A stretch of DNA of 64,000 nucleotides from JBBRBB01 sp963830175 (lineage in GTDB: Bacteria; Bacteroidota; Bacteroidia; Chitinophagales; Chitinophagaceae): NCBI GenBank assembly GCA_963830175.1, contig CAWHKV010000004.1:62001-126000 (forward strand), in the 5' to 3' direction. Position numbers and translations under genes: made by a program. Below the pieces are notes generated by a model, which was not told where the DNA came from, ran no database searches, and saw only the letters and a program-made list of their open reading frames with translations. Position 1 is the stretch's first letter. Each line of letters starts with the position of its first letter. Of this stretch, positions 55,400-63,328 are shown one piece after another.

Positions 55400-56410
55400 T
55401 TAGTTGCGTCGCACACTTGTACTTTCAGTTTGCTCCCGGTCTTTTTCTTCCTGTGTTTTCTTTTCGGTGTCTTCTGCGTTCACTTCGTTTTCCTGTACCG
55501 ATTGTTTATTGCTTTCCACTTCCAGGGTTTGAATGGTAACCGCGTTTTCATCCGGGTGAATTTCATCACCAAATTTCATGGCATAAGCTTTTGTAAACTC
55601 AGCCCCGAAATAAAATATCATACTGCTAAAATATATCCAAAGCATAAGCACTACCAGCGAACCAGCCGCACCGTACGTACTGCCAATGGATGTATTAGTT
55701 ATGTATAAGCTGAGTCCAAATTTCGCGATCATAAAAATAACCGCGGTAAAGATGGCACCGGTAACCACATCGCGCCACCTGATCTTTGCATCGGGCAGTA
55801 CTTTATAAATAATACCGAACAACAGCGATGTAACAAACAGCGTAAGCAACAGGTTAACTACATAAATAATTACGATAGAGGTTTCTGGAAACATGATATA
55901 GAGGCGGTCCATCAATCCATCGAGCAAAGCGTTTACAATAAGCATTACCAACAATAAGAATCCTAAACCTATAACAATGGAGAATGAAAGTATGCGGCTA
56001 AAGACCACGTTCTTCCATCCGCTTTTTTTAAGCCTCAGTTTCCAGATAAAGTTCAGCGAATCCTGTATCTCTATAAACACGGTTGTTGCACCAATAAAAA
56101 GGGCAATAACGCCAATTACCGCGCTTGTAACACTGCTGCTGTCGAGCGAAGCATTTCTAATTACTTCCTGTATTTGTGTTGCAGCGGTATCACCAATAAT
56201 ACCACGCAGCTGCGTAACAATGGTGCCTTCGATCGCTTTCTCTCCCCAAAAAAAATTGGTAAGAAAAATAATTACAAGCAACACCGGCCCCATTGAAAAA
56301 ATGGTGTAGTAGGCAAGTGACGCACTAAGCTTAGGCACCTTGTCTTTTACAAACGCTTTACCTGCATTTTTTAAAACATGCCCAATGCCCCTGGCAGTAA
56401 TTTTACTCAT
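55400..56410 (-). CDS. YihY/BrkB family inner-membrane protein
   Basis: A 336-residue protein with about six helices: LSASLAYYTIFSMGPVLLVI, TSAVIGVIALFIGATTVFIE, VLGLGFLLLVMLIVNALL-like, IVIIYVVNLLLTLFVTSLLF, TGAIFTAVIFMIAKFGLSLY and GAAGSLVVLMLWIYFSSMIF. These match the YihY/BrkB (formerly RNase BN) family. The acidic, Glu-rich cytosolic tail ends in ESTSVRRN. The last 20 bases of coding DNA equal the core of the dispersed repeat (gtgtgcgacgcaac), a partial third copy in reverse. It follows an OmpA lipoprotein gene after 21 bp. Confidence 0.93.
   Translation of the reverse strand: MSKITARGIGHVLKNAGKAFVKDKVPKLSASLAYYTIFSMGPVLLVIIFLTNFFWGEKAIEGTIVTQLRGIIGDTAATQIQEVIRNASLDSSSVTSAVIGVIALFIGATTVFIEIQDSLNFIWKLRLKKSGWKNVVFSRILSFSIVIGLGFLLLVMLIVNALLDGLMDRLYIMFPETSIVIIYVVNLLLTLFVTSLLFGIIYKVLPDAKIRWRDVVTGAIFTAVIFMIAKFGLSLYITNTSIGSTYGAAGSLVVLMLWIYFSSMIFYFGAEFTKAYAMKFGDEIHPDENAVTIQTLEVESNKQSVQENEVNAEDTEKKTQEEKDREQTESTSVRRN
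55402..55425 (-). repeat. Partial copy C of the dispersed repeat core
   Basis: Reading the minus strand, gtacaagtgtgcgacgcaac is identical over 20 bases to the start of copy B at 54010. It forms the last codons of the YihY gene (TSVRRN). There is no second stem arm, so it is a half element or an unrelated use of the same word. Copies B and C flank adh in opposite orientations. Confidence 0.55.
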
Positions 56411-56431
56411 GTTTCTTACAGTTTGGCTGCC

Positions 56432-57025
56432 TTACTGGTTGTTCATGGCAACTATTTCTACACGACGGTTTTGCTGGCGACCTGCTTCTGTGGCATTAGA
56501 CGCTACGGGATTTGATTCGCCTTTGGCATACGTATTAATCCTGCTTACATCGATCCCTGTTTGCTGTTGCAGGTATTGTTTTACTGCTTCGGCACGGTCG
56601 TCAGACAATTGTTTGTTGTAGTTTTTAGAACCTACCGAATCGGTGTAGCCAAATATACCGATATCGCCGTTGGGGTACCGGTTCTTTATTGCATTGGCAA
56701 CCTGTTGAAGGGCCTTTTCTGCGCCTGGCTTAAGGGTAGCTTTATCAAAAGCGAAAAGCACATCCTCATCTAAAGAAAAGTAAGAAGTTTCGTTGCTGTC
56801 TTTTCTTACCTCAATTTCTTTAGAGGTTATTTCGTCGTAAGAAACAATAGGGGAGGTAAAACTTACCTGGTCCCAATTAATACGTTCCATTTTGTTGTTG
56901 CTGAGGTTATCAGCGGTTTGCAGTACCATGGTATCTTCATTACCGGTAACATTTTCTTGTTTACCTGTTTCGGAACATGCTATGCCCATCACGCTGATAA
57001 TTGCAGCTATTAAAAAATATTTCAT
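56432..57025 (-). CDS. OmpA-family lipoprotein
   Basis: A 197-residue lipoprotein from ATG 57025 (lipobox VMGIACS, Cys 17). The C-terminal 110 residues are an OmpA-like peptidoglycan-binding domain: DVLFAFDKATLKPGAEKALQ, IGIFGYTDSVGSKNYNKQLS, DRAEAVKQYL and YAKGESNPVASNATEAGRQQ followed by NRRVEIV. It links the outer membrane to peptidoglycan. A longer frame starting near 57094 would overlap the stress-protein gene and is rejected. It is co-directional with the BON and stress genes and YihY. Confidence 0.93.
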   Translation of the reverse strand: MKYFLIAAIISVMGIACSETGKQENVTGNEDTMVLQTADNLSNNKMERINWDQVSFTSPIVSYDEITSKEIEVRKDSNETSYFSLDEDVLFAFDKATLKPGAEKALQQVANAIKNRYPNGDIGIFGYTDSVGSKNYNKQLSDDRAEAVKQYLQQQTGIDVSRINTYAKGESNPVASNATEAGRQQNRRVEIVAMNNQ

Positions 57026-57057
57026 TGTAAAAATTCCTTTCTTTTTTTTAAAACTTT

Positions 57058-57609
57058 TTATCCGTCTACTTCTTCTGCCTGGTATTCCAGCCATTTCTTT
57101 TTAAGATTAACGGCGTCTTCATCATTCTTCAGTTTAACAGTTAAAAGAATTTTACCATTCTTTAAACCTTCATCATAAATTTTAGCTCTGTCTTCAGGAA
57201 TACCAGCGCCAATTAATGCACCAATTATACCGCCTGTTATGCTACCTGCACCGGCACCTGCTAAACCTGCTGCCAGCGGACCTGCAATCAGCAGACCTAA
57301 GCCCGGTATTAATAAACTTGTTCCGATGGCAGCCAATGCACCACCTATGCCGCCTATAACTCCACCGATTGCACCGCCTTTACCTGCACCTTCCATGGCC
57401 TTGTTGCCCATTTCGCTGCGGGTGCTGTCGTCATTATCTTCTCCATCGGTATCGAAATGTTTTTTACGGGTGTCGCTTGTCATTACGATGTTTATGTCTT
57501 TCTCTTCGTAGCCGCAGTCTTTCAGGTCTTCATAAGCTTTTTCTGCATTATCCCTGTCACTGAATAAACCTGCTAAAACTCTTCTGTTATTTTCTAAATT
57601 GTTGTTCAT
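57058..57609 (-). CDS. General-stress-protein-17M-like with glycine zipper
   Basis: A 183-residue protein. The N-terminal region matches the YflT/GSP17M domain: VLAGLFSDRDNAEKAYEDLK, CGYEEKDINIVMTSDT. A central Gly/Ala zipper (about residues 75-135; GAIGGVIGGIGGALAAIGTS, then LIAGPLAAGLAGAGAGSITG) is membrane-active or forms helical hairpins. The C-terminus repeats a KILLTVKLKNDEDAVNL strand. Such proteins are induced by salt and oxidative stress in other bacteria. It sits between the BON gene and the OmpA lipoprotein on the same strand. Confidence 0.88.
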   Translation of the reverse strand: MNNNLENNRRVLAGLFSDRDNAEKAYEDLKDCGYEEKDINIVMTSDTRKKHFDTDGEDNDDSTRSEMGNKAMEGAGKGGAIGGVIGGIGGALAAIGTSLLIPGLGLLIAGPLAAGLAGAGAGSITGGIIGALIGAGIPEDRAKIYDEGLKNGKILLTVKLKNDEDAVNLKKKWLEYQAEEVDG

Positions 57610-57678
57610 ATCTTTTTCACTTTACTTTTAATCGTTTAAAAAATTATTTATTGTTTACCATATTACTATGGTTTGCTA

Positions 57679-58143
57679 TTATTGAATGGCTAACTGGTTA
57701 TCTATTTGTTTTGCATCCAGCACTTTCAATTCATTCATGAGAAGTTGTACCTGGTCGCGACTTATAGAACCACGCAGTACAATTTGCCCCATGGCAACAT
57801 CTGCTTCAACGCCGGGGTATTTACTAATGATCGATTGCACAGTTGTTCGAAGCGTAAGATCGGTTTCGATGAAAGATTTAATATTGTTTGTTACAGAATC
57901 AACGCCATCCATGTCTTTAACATTTGCGGCTATTTTTTCTCCGCAATTCTCTCCTTCGCAATTTCCATCAAGTGTAACGATACCTTCACTAACTGAGGCA
58001 TTTATTCCACTGTACTCTATATTTTGTTGTAAATGTTCTGTTACGTTTTTTTGAATTTCTGCATCATCGGGTTTGTTGTTGCAGGCCACTGATAGCAGCA
58101 CCATAGGTAAGGCTGCTAAAACTAATTTTAATTTCATCATCAT
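57679..58143 (-). CDS. BON-domain lipoprotein
   Basis: A 154-residue lipoprotein (lipobox LLSVACN, Cys 21) with two BON domains: DAEIQKNVTEHLQQNIEYSG and VSEGIVTLDGNCEGE in the first, LRTTVQSIISKYPGVEADVA and MGQIVLRGSISRDQVQLLMN in the second. BON proteins associate with membranes and are often osmotic or envelope-stress induced (OsmY-like). Three ATG codons in a row allow starts at 58143, 58140 or 58137. The following gene is the GSP17M-like stress protein, 69 bp on. Confidence 0.9.
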   Translation of the reverse strand: MMMKLKLVLAALPMVLLSVACNNKPDDAEIQKNVTEHLQQNIEYSGINASVSEGIVTLDGNCEGENCGEKIAANVKDMDGVDSVTNNIKSFIETDLTLRTTVQSIISKYPGVEADVAMGQIVLRGSISRDQVQLLMNELKVLDAKQIDNQLAIQ

Positions 58144-58196
58144 TTTATTTTAGTGTTTAATAAATCAAAGAATATACTATAATAGTTTCAAAAGCG

Positions 58197-58220
58197 ATGC
58201 CCCGAAAAATTATCGGGCAT
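58197..58220 (-). terminator. Hairpin between DoxX and BON genes
   Basis: On the minus strand, atgcccga / tcggggcat form a stem with one bulge and an AT-rich loop, followed by cgctttt. It lies 70 bp after the DoxX stop and 54 bp before the BON start. It may be a weak terminator of the DoxX transcript or a leader hairpin. Confidence 0.45.
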
Positions 58221-58289
58221 TGCATAAGAAGAAACTCTTAACATATTGAATTAAATGAGAGGCGGAAAAATAAAACCCAATAAAAAAAA

Positions 58290-58703
58290 TTAAGCTGCGT
58301 TATTTTTTCCTTTTGCATTAACAGCGGGCTTTTGAGTGTACACCCATGCCCACCAGATTAAAAATATTTGCAAGGGTAATCTTAAGACTGCAAGCCATAA
58401 GTATGGATGTTGTATTTCAGTGTAATTAATTGCCATTTGAATATTTGCAGGAAAAACTGCAATTAATAATATGATGATTCCCCATGCAGCAAACTGCCGC
58501 GTTAAACGGTGCATAAGCAAAACGCCAAATAAAAATTCGAACATGCCACTCATATATACCAGAAAGAGTGGTTGTGGCAACCAGGGCGGCATGATCTCTA
58601 TATATCTTTCAGGATTTAAATAATGACTAATGCCTGCCGCTACATAGATCAAAGACATTAAGATTAAAAAGAAGCGGTAATTATTTTGAATGAAATTATT
58701 CAT
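58290..58703 (-). CDS. DoxX family membrane protein
   Basis: A 137-residue protein with four helices: FFLILMSLIYVAAGISHYLN, PLFLVYMSGMFEFLFGVLLM, AAWGIIILLIAVFPANIQMA and LWLAVLRLPLQIFLIWWAWV. The motif GISHYLNPERYIEIMPPWLP in the first loop is typical of DoxX-like proteins. The final residues are basic. No redox cysteine is seen. It is co-directional with the stress genes, though the hairpin at 58197 may separate them. Confidence 0.88.
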   Translation of the reverse strand: MNNFIQNNYRFFLILMSLIYVAAGISHYLNPERYIEIMPPWLPQPLFLVYMSGMFEFLFGVLLMHRLTRQFAAWGIIILLIAVFPANIQMAINYTEIQHPYLWLAVLRLPLQIFLIWWAWVYTQKPAVNAKGKNNAA

Positions 58704-58774
58704 GGTGCAGGCATATAAAGTAAGACAAAAAAATTTATACTGTTACATAAACAGGTAACCGTTATTCTAACTGT

Positions 58775-58782
58775 TACATTTG
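58775..58782 (+). promoter_or_regulatory. TAnnTTTG promoter element before the HI0933-family gene
   Basis: TACATTTG is an exact match to the Bacteroidota TAnnTTTG element, 37 bp before the preferred GTG start. A TTG-initiated frame at 58780 would start inside it, so that start is unlikely. No strong -33 box is apparent. Confidence 0.45.
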
Positions 58783-58818
58783 GGTCTTTTTGAAAATCAA
58801 AAGGCAAAACAGAGAATA

Positions 58819-60069
58819 GTGAACAATGGCGATCCAAAAATATTGGTAGTGATCGGTGGAGGTGCAGCCGGATTTTTCTGCGCGGTGAATGCCGCCGGAA
58901 TGCAACCGGGTTTACAGGTGATCATTGTAGAAAAAACGGGCAAGCTGCTTTCTAAGGTAAGGGTAAGCGGTGGTGGAAGGTGTAATGTTACGCATGCCTG
59001 TTTTTCCGCTAGTGCATTAATTAAGCGGTACCCCCGCGGTGGTAATTTTTTAAAGAAAGCTTTTAATGTTTTTAATACAACCCATACCATTGAATGGTTT
59101 GAAGCACGCGGCGTAAAACTTAAAACAGAAGCAGATGGGCGAATGTTTCCCAATACCGACAATTCGCAAACAATAATAGATTGTTTAATGCACGAAGCAG
59201 AAAAGAATCATGTGCAAATCTTAATGCATCATGAAGTGCGGTCTGTTGAAAAGGTGGGAGAGAAGTGGCTTTTGCATTTTGCGAATGGGAAAATATTAAC
59301 TGCTGATTTTATTTGTATAGCGAGCGGCGGGTATCCAAAAACCCTGATGTTCGATTGGCTTACAAACATTGGACTTTCTATTACTACACCTGTGCCGAGT
59401 TTGTTCACCTTTAATATGCCAGGTAACGATGTAACCCAATTAATGGGCGTGAGCGTTACAAATGCCATGGTAAAAGTTGTTGGAAGCAAGTTATCAGAAG
59501 GCGGGCCATTACTTATAACACATTGGGGTATGAGTGGCCCCGCCATTTTAAAATTATCAGCATGGGGTGCACGCGAACTGGCAGAAAGAAATTACCACTT
59601 CACCATAATGGTTAACTGGCTTCCTGATTATAATGAACAATCTCTTCGGGAAGAATGGCATAATGTTCGAAACGCACATGCGGCGCAAAAGACTGGTAAT
59701 AAAAATCCATTCCAGTTGCCCCATCGGTTATGGTTATTTATTCTTGCATGCAGTGGTGTAAAGGAACATATACGGTGGGCTGATCTGCCCGGTAAAGAAC
59801 AAAACAAACTTATAAAAAACCTTACTGCACAGGAGTTTGAGGTGAAAGGAAAAACAACATTTAAAGAAGAGTTTGTTACGTGTGGTGGAATAATTACCGG
59901 CGAGGTTGATGCCAACACTATGCAAAGTAAACTTGCACAAAACTTATTTTTTGCTGGCGAAGTTTTAGATGTTGATGGGGTTACCGGTGGTTTTAATTTT
60001 CAGCATGCGTGGACCAGTGGTTTCATTGCAGCGCGCGCCATTGTTGAATTAGCTAAATCCCAAGTTTGA
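58819..60069 (+). CDS. HI0933/YhiN-family flavoprotein
   Basis: A 416-residue FAD protein. I prefer the GTG start at 58819 (MNNGDPKILVVIGGGAAGFF), because the promoter element at 58775 lies between it and an earlier TTG start. The FAD motif is VVIGGGAAGFFCAVNAAGMQ. The family hallmark KVRVSGGGRCNVTHA follows, then FTVGN-like IASGGYPKT, and near the end FFAGEVLDVDGVTGGFNFQH. These proteins are predicted NAD(P)H-dependent oxidoreductases of unknown substrate. It converges with the VOC gene at 60072 with a 2-bp gap. Confidence 0.93.
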   Translation: MNNGDPKILVVIGGGAAGFFCAVNAAGMQPGLQVIIVEKTGKLLSKVRVSGGGRCNVTHACFSASALIKRYPRGGNFLKKAFNVFNTTHTIEWFEARGVKLKTEADGRMFPNTDNSQTIIDCLMHEAEKNHVQILMHHEVRSVEKVGEKWLLHFANGKILTADFICIASGGYPKTLMFDWLTNIGLSITTPVPSLFTFNMPGNDVTQLMGVSVTNAMVKVVGSKLSEGGPLLITHWGMSGPAILKLSAWGARELAERNYHFTIMVNWLPDYNEQSLREEWHNVRNAHAAQKTGNKNPFQLPHRLWLFILACSGVKEHIRWADLPGKEQNKLIKNLTAQEFEVKGKTTFKEEFVTCGGIITGEVDANTMQSKLAQNLFFAGEVLDVDGVTGGFNFQHAWTSGFIAARAIVELAKSQV

Positions 60070-60071
60070 TA

Positions 60072-60542
60072 TTAGGCTTCCTGCAATTTAGCGATATCAA
60101 ATTTTTTCATTTGCATGAATGCCTGCATAACCCTGGCCGATTTTTCTTTGTCGTTACTACTCATTAATGCACTTAATTGTTTTGGCACAACCTGCCAGGA
60201 CAGTCCGTATTTATCTTTCAGCCAGCCGCAGCGGTTTTCGCTTCCGCCTTCGGTAAGTTTTTCCCAGTACATATCTATTTCATCCTGTGTTTCGCAATCA
60301 ATTACCAGGGAAATGGCTTCATTAAAAGTAAATGCCGGACCGCCGTTTAGCGCCATGAATTTTTGTCCCCTTAAAATAAATATTATGGTAAGAGCCGTGC
60401 CTTCGGGCAGTGGTGCATTTTTGCCATACCGTGATATAGTTATAATGGATGATTCAGGAAATACAGATAGATAAAAGTTTACTGCTTCTTCAGCATTATT
60501 ACTGAACCAAAGGCATGGAGTGATGTTCTGGTTATTGTTCAT
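60072..60542 (-). CDS. VOC family protein (PhnB-like)
   Basis: A 156-residue protein of the PhnB/3-demethylubiquinone-methyltransferase-like VOC group: ITPCLWFSNNAEEAVNFYLS, VFPESSIITISRYGKNAPL, FMALNGGPAFTFNEAISLVI and CGWLKDKYGLSWQVVPKQLS. The name methyltransferase is historical; there is no SAM motif. No metal site can be firmly set. It is followed 32 bp upstream on the same strand by the ClC gene. Confidence 0.93.
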   Translation of the reverse strand: MNNNQNITPCLWFSNNAEEAVNFYLSVFPESSIITISRYGKNAPLPEGTALTIIFILRGQKFMALNGGPAFTFNEAISLVIDCETQDEIDMYWEKLTEGGSENRCGWLKDKYGLSWQVVPKQLSALMSSNDKEKSARVMQAFMQMKKFDIAKLQEA

Positions 60543-60574
60543 CTGTACTTTAATTTTCTTACAATTTATGTAAA

Positions 60575-61954
60575 TTATTCATGCTTAACCAGGGGTGAAA
60601 TTATTTTGTTACGTGGTCCCTGTATATCATCCAGGTATTGGTCTTTTAAAGTGTCGTAAAAAGAATGCCTGCTGATAACATTAGCAACGAGATTAGAGAG
60701 AAGTGCTGTAAGCATAATGTAAAATATTACGTTATGGCTGCTCGTCATTTCCAAAACCAGGATGGATGAAGTGAAAGGGCTGCGCGTTATGCTGGTTAGA
60801 AAACCCGTCATGCCACAAAGAATCAAAAGATTTGATTCATAGCTTGATAATTGAAACCACCCGGCGAATACAGCGCCAATACTAGCACCTGCGCTCAGAG
60901 ACGGTGCAAAAATGCCCCCTGCCGCACCTGTAGAAAAGGAAATGATAGAGCCCGCGATGCGCAATAAAGGCACATACCATTCCAGGCTTTTATCGCTGGT
61001 GAATAAAGTTGATATCATAATATCCTTTCCTGATCCAAAAGTTTTTTCATCCACCAGAATTGCAAGCGCGGCAATTACCAAACCACATGCAGCAACATAC
61101 AAAATGCGATACGCATTCTTTTTAAGTAATTCCTTCTTTTTAAAAATGTAAAGTATAATCTTACCCATACCGCTGCCGGCAATTCCTGTAATTATGGCAA
61201 TGGGAATAATCGGTAAGATGATCCATGCAGAAATCTCGTTCAGTAACGGGTAACCTAAATAAAGGTATGGACCAAGGAAATTTAACGCGGTTAACCCGGC
61301 GATAATTACACCGGTAAGCAATGCCGATTTAAAAAAACTAAAGTGCGTTTTGGTTAATTCTTCAATGGCGAAAACAATACCACCCAGCGGTGTGTTAAAT
61401 GCAGATGCAAGCCCGGCCGCCGCGCCGGTAACGATCATATTTTGTTTTGAAATTTTAGGATACCATACAGGCAAAGATTCATTTACCTTTTTAAAAATAG
61501 ATGCCGAGATCTGGATTGTCGGTCCTTCCCGACCAATAACCCCACCGCCTAAAACCATTACCAGGCTCGAAAGAATTTTTATGAAAATAATTCTTAAGCT
61601 GAGCAACAGGTTGACCTTGTTCTTATTTTTCGAGTTAGACAATTCAATGGCTGCAGTAACCTGGGGTATTCCGCTTCCCCGGGCATAAGGAGCATATTTT
61701 ACAACCAGTAACCAGGCAATTACGAAACATGCAGGTGTAATAATAAAAAAGCCCCAGTTCCATTTTTCGAATATAAACAGTGTACCTTCTTCTGCCCAGG
61801 CAAAAAGTTTTGCATACAACACGGCAACAGTACCTGAGATAAGGGCACTAATCCAAAAAGGAAGTGCATTAAGAATGTTTTTTTTTAGTCTTTCGTTACG
61901 AATGGCATTGAGTAATGAGGTGGCCCAGAACTTTACTTTTTCCGCTGCTTTCAT
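60575..61954 (-). CDS. ClC-family chloride channel/transporter
   Basis: A 459-residue ClC protein. Selectivity motifs are GSGIPQ (93-98) and GREGP (141-145) with the gating glutamate E143. The proton glutamate corresponds to E199 in FAIEELTKTH, so H+/Cl- exchange is possible. The loop FSTGAAGGIFAPSLSAGASI matches the third conserved motif. There are about 12 hydrophobic segments and no C-terminal CBS domain. It helps in acid resistance or charge balance in characterised bacteria. The DUF1810 gene is 71 bp upstream on the same strand. Confidence 0.95.
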   Translation of the reverse strand: MKAAEKVKFWATSLLNAIRNERLKKNILNALPFWISALISGTVAVLYAKLFAWAEEGTLFIFEKWNWGFFIITPACFVIAWLLVVKYAPYARGSGIPQVTAAIELSNSKNKNKVNLLLSLRIIFIKILSSLVMVLGGGVIGREGPTIQISASIFKKVNESLPVWYPKISKQNMIVTGAAAGLASAFNTPLGGIVFAIEELTKTHFSFFKSALLTGVIIAGLTALNFLGPYLYLGYPLLNEISAWIILPIIPIAIITGIAGSGMGKIILYIFKKKELLKKNAYRILYVAACGLVIAALAILVDEKTFGSGKDIMISTLFTSDKSLEWYVPLLRIAGSIISFSTGAAGGIFAPSLSAGASIGAVFAGWFQLSSYESNLLILCGMTGFLTSITRSPFTSSILVLEMTSSHNVIFYIMLTALLSNLVANVISRHSFYDTLKDQYLDDIQGPRNKIISPLVKHE

Positions 61955-62025
61955 ATCTAATGTAACGTGCTTTGGGTTGAAAGGTAATCATTCAACCTGC
62001 ACACCTTATTGCATAATAACCTCTA

Positions 62026-62451
62026 CTATATTTTTTTTAACAATGCAAGGGTATGGGTGTCTTCTTTTCCATCAAAGAAAACTGTCAATGCCCTGCCGAA
62101 AATTTCTTCTCCTGTCGCCTTAAGAAACAAGGTTAAACTTGAATGAAGTTTAACATCATCAGGATAACTAAATATATCTTGCACCTGTTTGTTGCGATGT
62201 AAAAGAAGCGCGGTGGTTATCTCTATTAACCGCTGCCCAAGAACGGGGTGATCATAATATGCTTTTGCTTCCTCCATATTTTCAATACCATAATATTGCG
62301 CTGTAGAAGACCTGCCTAACCCTTTCATTTGAGGAAAAATATACCACATCCAGTGTGAAGCTTTTTTTCCTTTTCTTATTTCCTGAAGTGCCGTAGTGTA
62401 GCTGGTTTGCTGCGCATCAATAAACCGCTGAAGGCTTACCTCTTTTTCCAT
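62026..62451 (-). CDS. DUF1810 family protein
   Basis: A 141-residue soluble protein with the complete family pattern: SLQRFIDAQQTSYTTALQEI, then KKASHWMWYIFPQMKGLGRS, TAQYYGIENMEEAKAYYDHP and VLGQRLIEITTALL. Later KLHSSLTLFLKATGEEIF and LTVFFDGKEDTHTLALL complete it. Function is unestablished; related proteins have been linked to calpastatin-like naming without evidence. It follows the SDR gene after 19 bp. Confidence 0.95.
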   Translation of the reverse strand: MEKEVSLQRFIDAQQTSYTTALQEIRKGKKASHWMWYIFPQMKGLGRSSTAQYYGIENMEEAKAYYDHPVLGQRLIEITTALLLHRNKQVQDIFSYPDDVKLHSSLTLFLKATGEEIFGRALTVFFDGKEDTHTLALLKKI

Positions 62452-62470
62452 TAATGTTTTTTAAAAAAAA

Positions 62471-63183
62471 TTATTTGGCAGGTTTTGTTGGCCTGATCTC
62501 AACTTTACTTGGCAATGAGCGTGGGTGCATGTTAAGCAGGTCTAACACTAGTTGTCCCATATCTTCCGGCTGAATTTTCCAACTGTCTTCATCACTCGGA
62601 ACATGGTCATTAAAATGTGTGGCTACCGATCCGGGCATAATAGTGGTAACTTTTATTCCATGGTCGCGCAGGTCAAGCATTATAGCCTGCGAAAAACCTA
62701 CAAGCCCGAATTTGCTGGCATTATATGCTGCACCTTTTGCAAAGAAGTTGGTACCTGCAAGGCTTGCAATAGTTATAATATATCCCTGTGATTTTTTTAA
62801 GGGTTCAATAGCGGATTTTACGGTATTAAAAACGCCTGTAAGATTGGTGTTTATGGTTTCGTGCCAATCTTTTTCGGTCATATCTTCAATAGAGGCAAAG
62901 TGGCCAACGCCAGCATTCGCCACTACCACATCAAGCTTTCCAAAATGTTTGATGACCTCGTCTATTGCTTTTTTTCGTCATCATAAGAGCCCACATCAGA
63001 AACAAGTGGAAGCACCCTGGTGTTATCGGGAGAAATGGAGGCAGCAGCATCTTTTGCAGCCTGCATATTCCGGCTTGTGATAGCCACCTTCATTCCATTT
63101 TTAACTAGTGTTTTTGCAATTCCTAATCCTATACCTTTTGAGCCGCCCGTGATGTAGGCTACTTTGTCTTTTAATTCGTTCAT
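62471..63183 (-). pseudogene. Short-chain dehydrogenase/reductase, frameshifted
   Basis: An SDR of about 237 residues split by a missing A. The N-terminal frame (63183 to 62962) has VAYITGGSKGIGLGIAKTLV and stops after SDVGSYDDEKKQ. The C-terminal frame (to 62471) has VVVANAGVGHFASIEDM, SAIEPLKKSQGYIITIASLA and the catalytic YNASKFGLVGF. The run of seven A at 62969-62975 (T on the plus strand) needs eight to give DEKKAIDEVIKHFGKLDVVV. Catalytic Ser and the Y-x-x-x-K pair are present. Substrate unknown. It lies 19 bp before DUF1810. Confidence 0.9.
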
Positions 63184-63328
63184 GTAATAAATTTTAAGTT
63201 AACCATGCATTATAACAAGGAGGGTTAAGGTAAACATTTATGAAGCAATAATAATTTCATGATAATTTTTTTGCCGCCAAACCCAGCCATGTTCATACAT
63301 CTACGTAACATTAGATTTTGACCTGGAG

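Noticed and set aside
55402..55425. Considered adh as a transposon bounded by inverted repeats B and C
   Set aside because: Only a 20-bp word is shared, copy C lies within YihY coding sequence, and no transposase or target duplication is seen.
57026..57094. Upstream extension of the OmpA lipoprotein
   Set aside because: It overlaps the stress gene stop region and would destroy the N-terminal lipobox signal at ATG 57025.
58780..58818. TTG start for the HI0933-family gene
   Set aside because: The TTG lies inside the TACATTTG promoter element, so it would not be in the transcript.
62552..63080. Plus-strand 153-codon frame opposite the SDR
   Set aside because: It mirrors the SDR coding sequence and lacks any domain.
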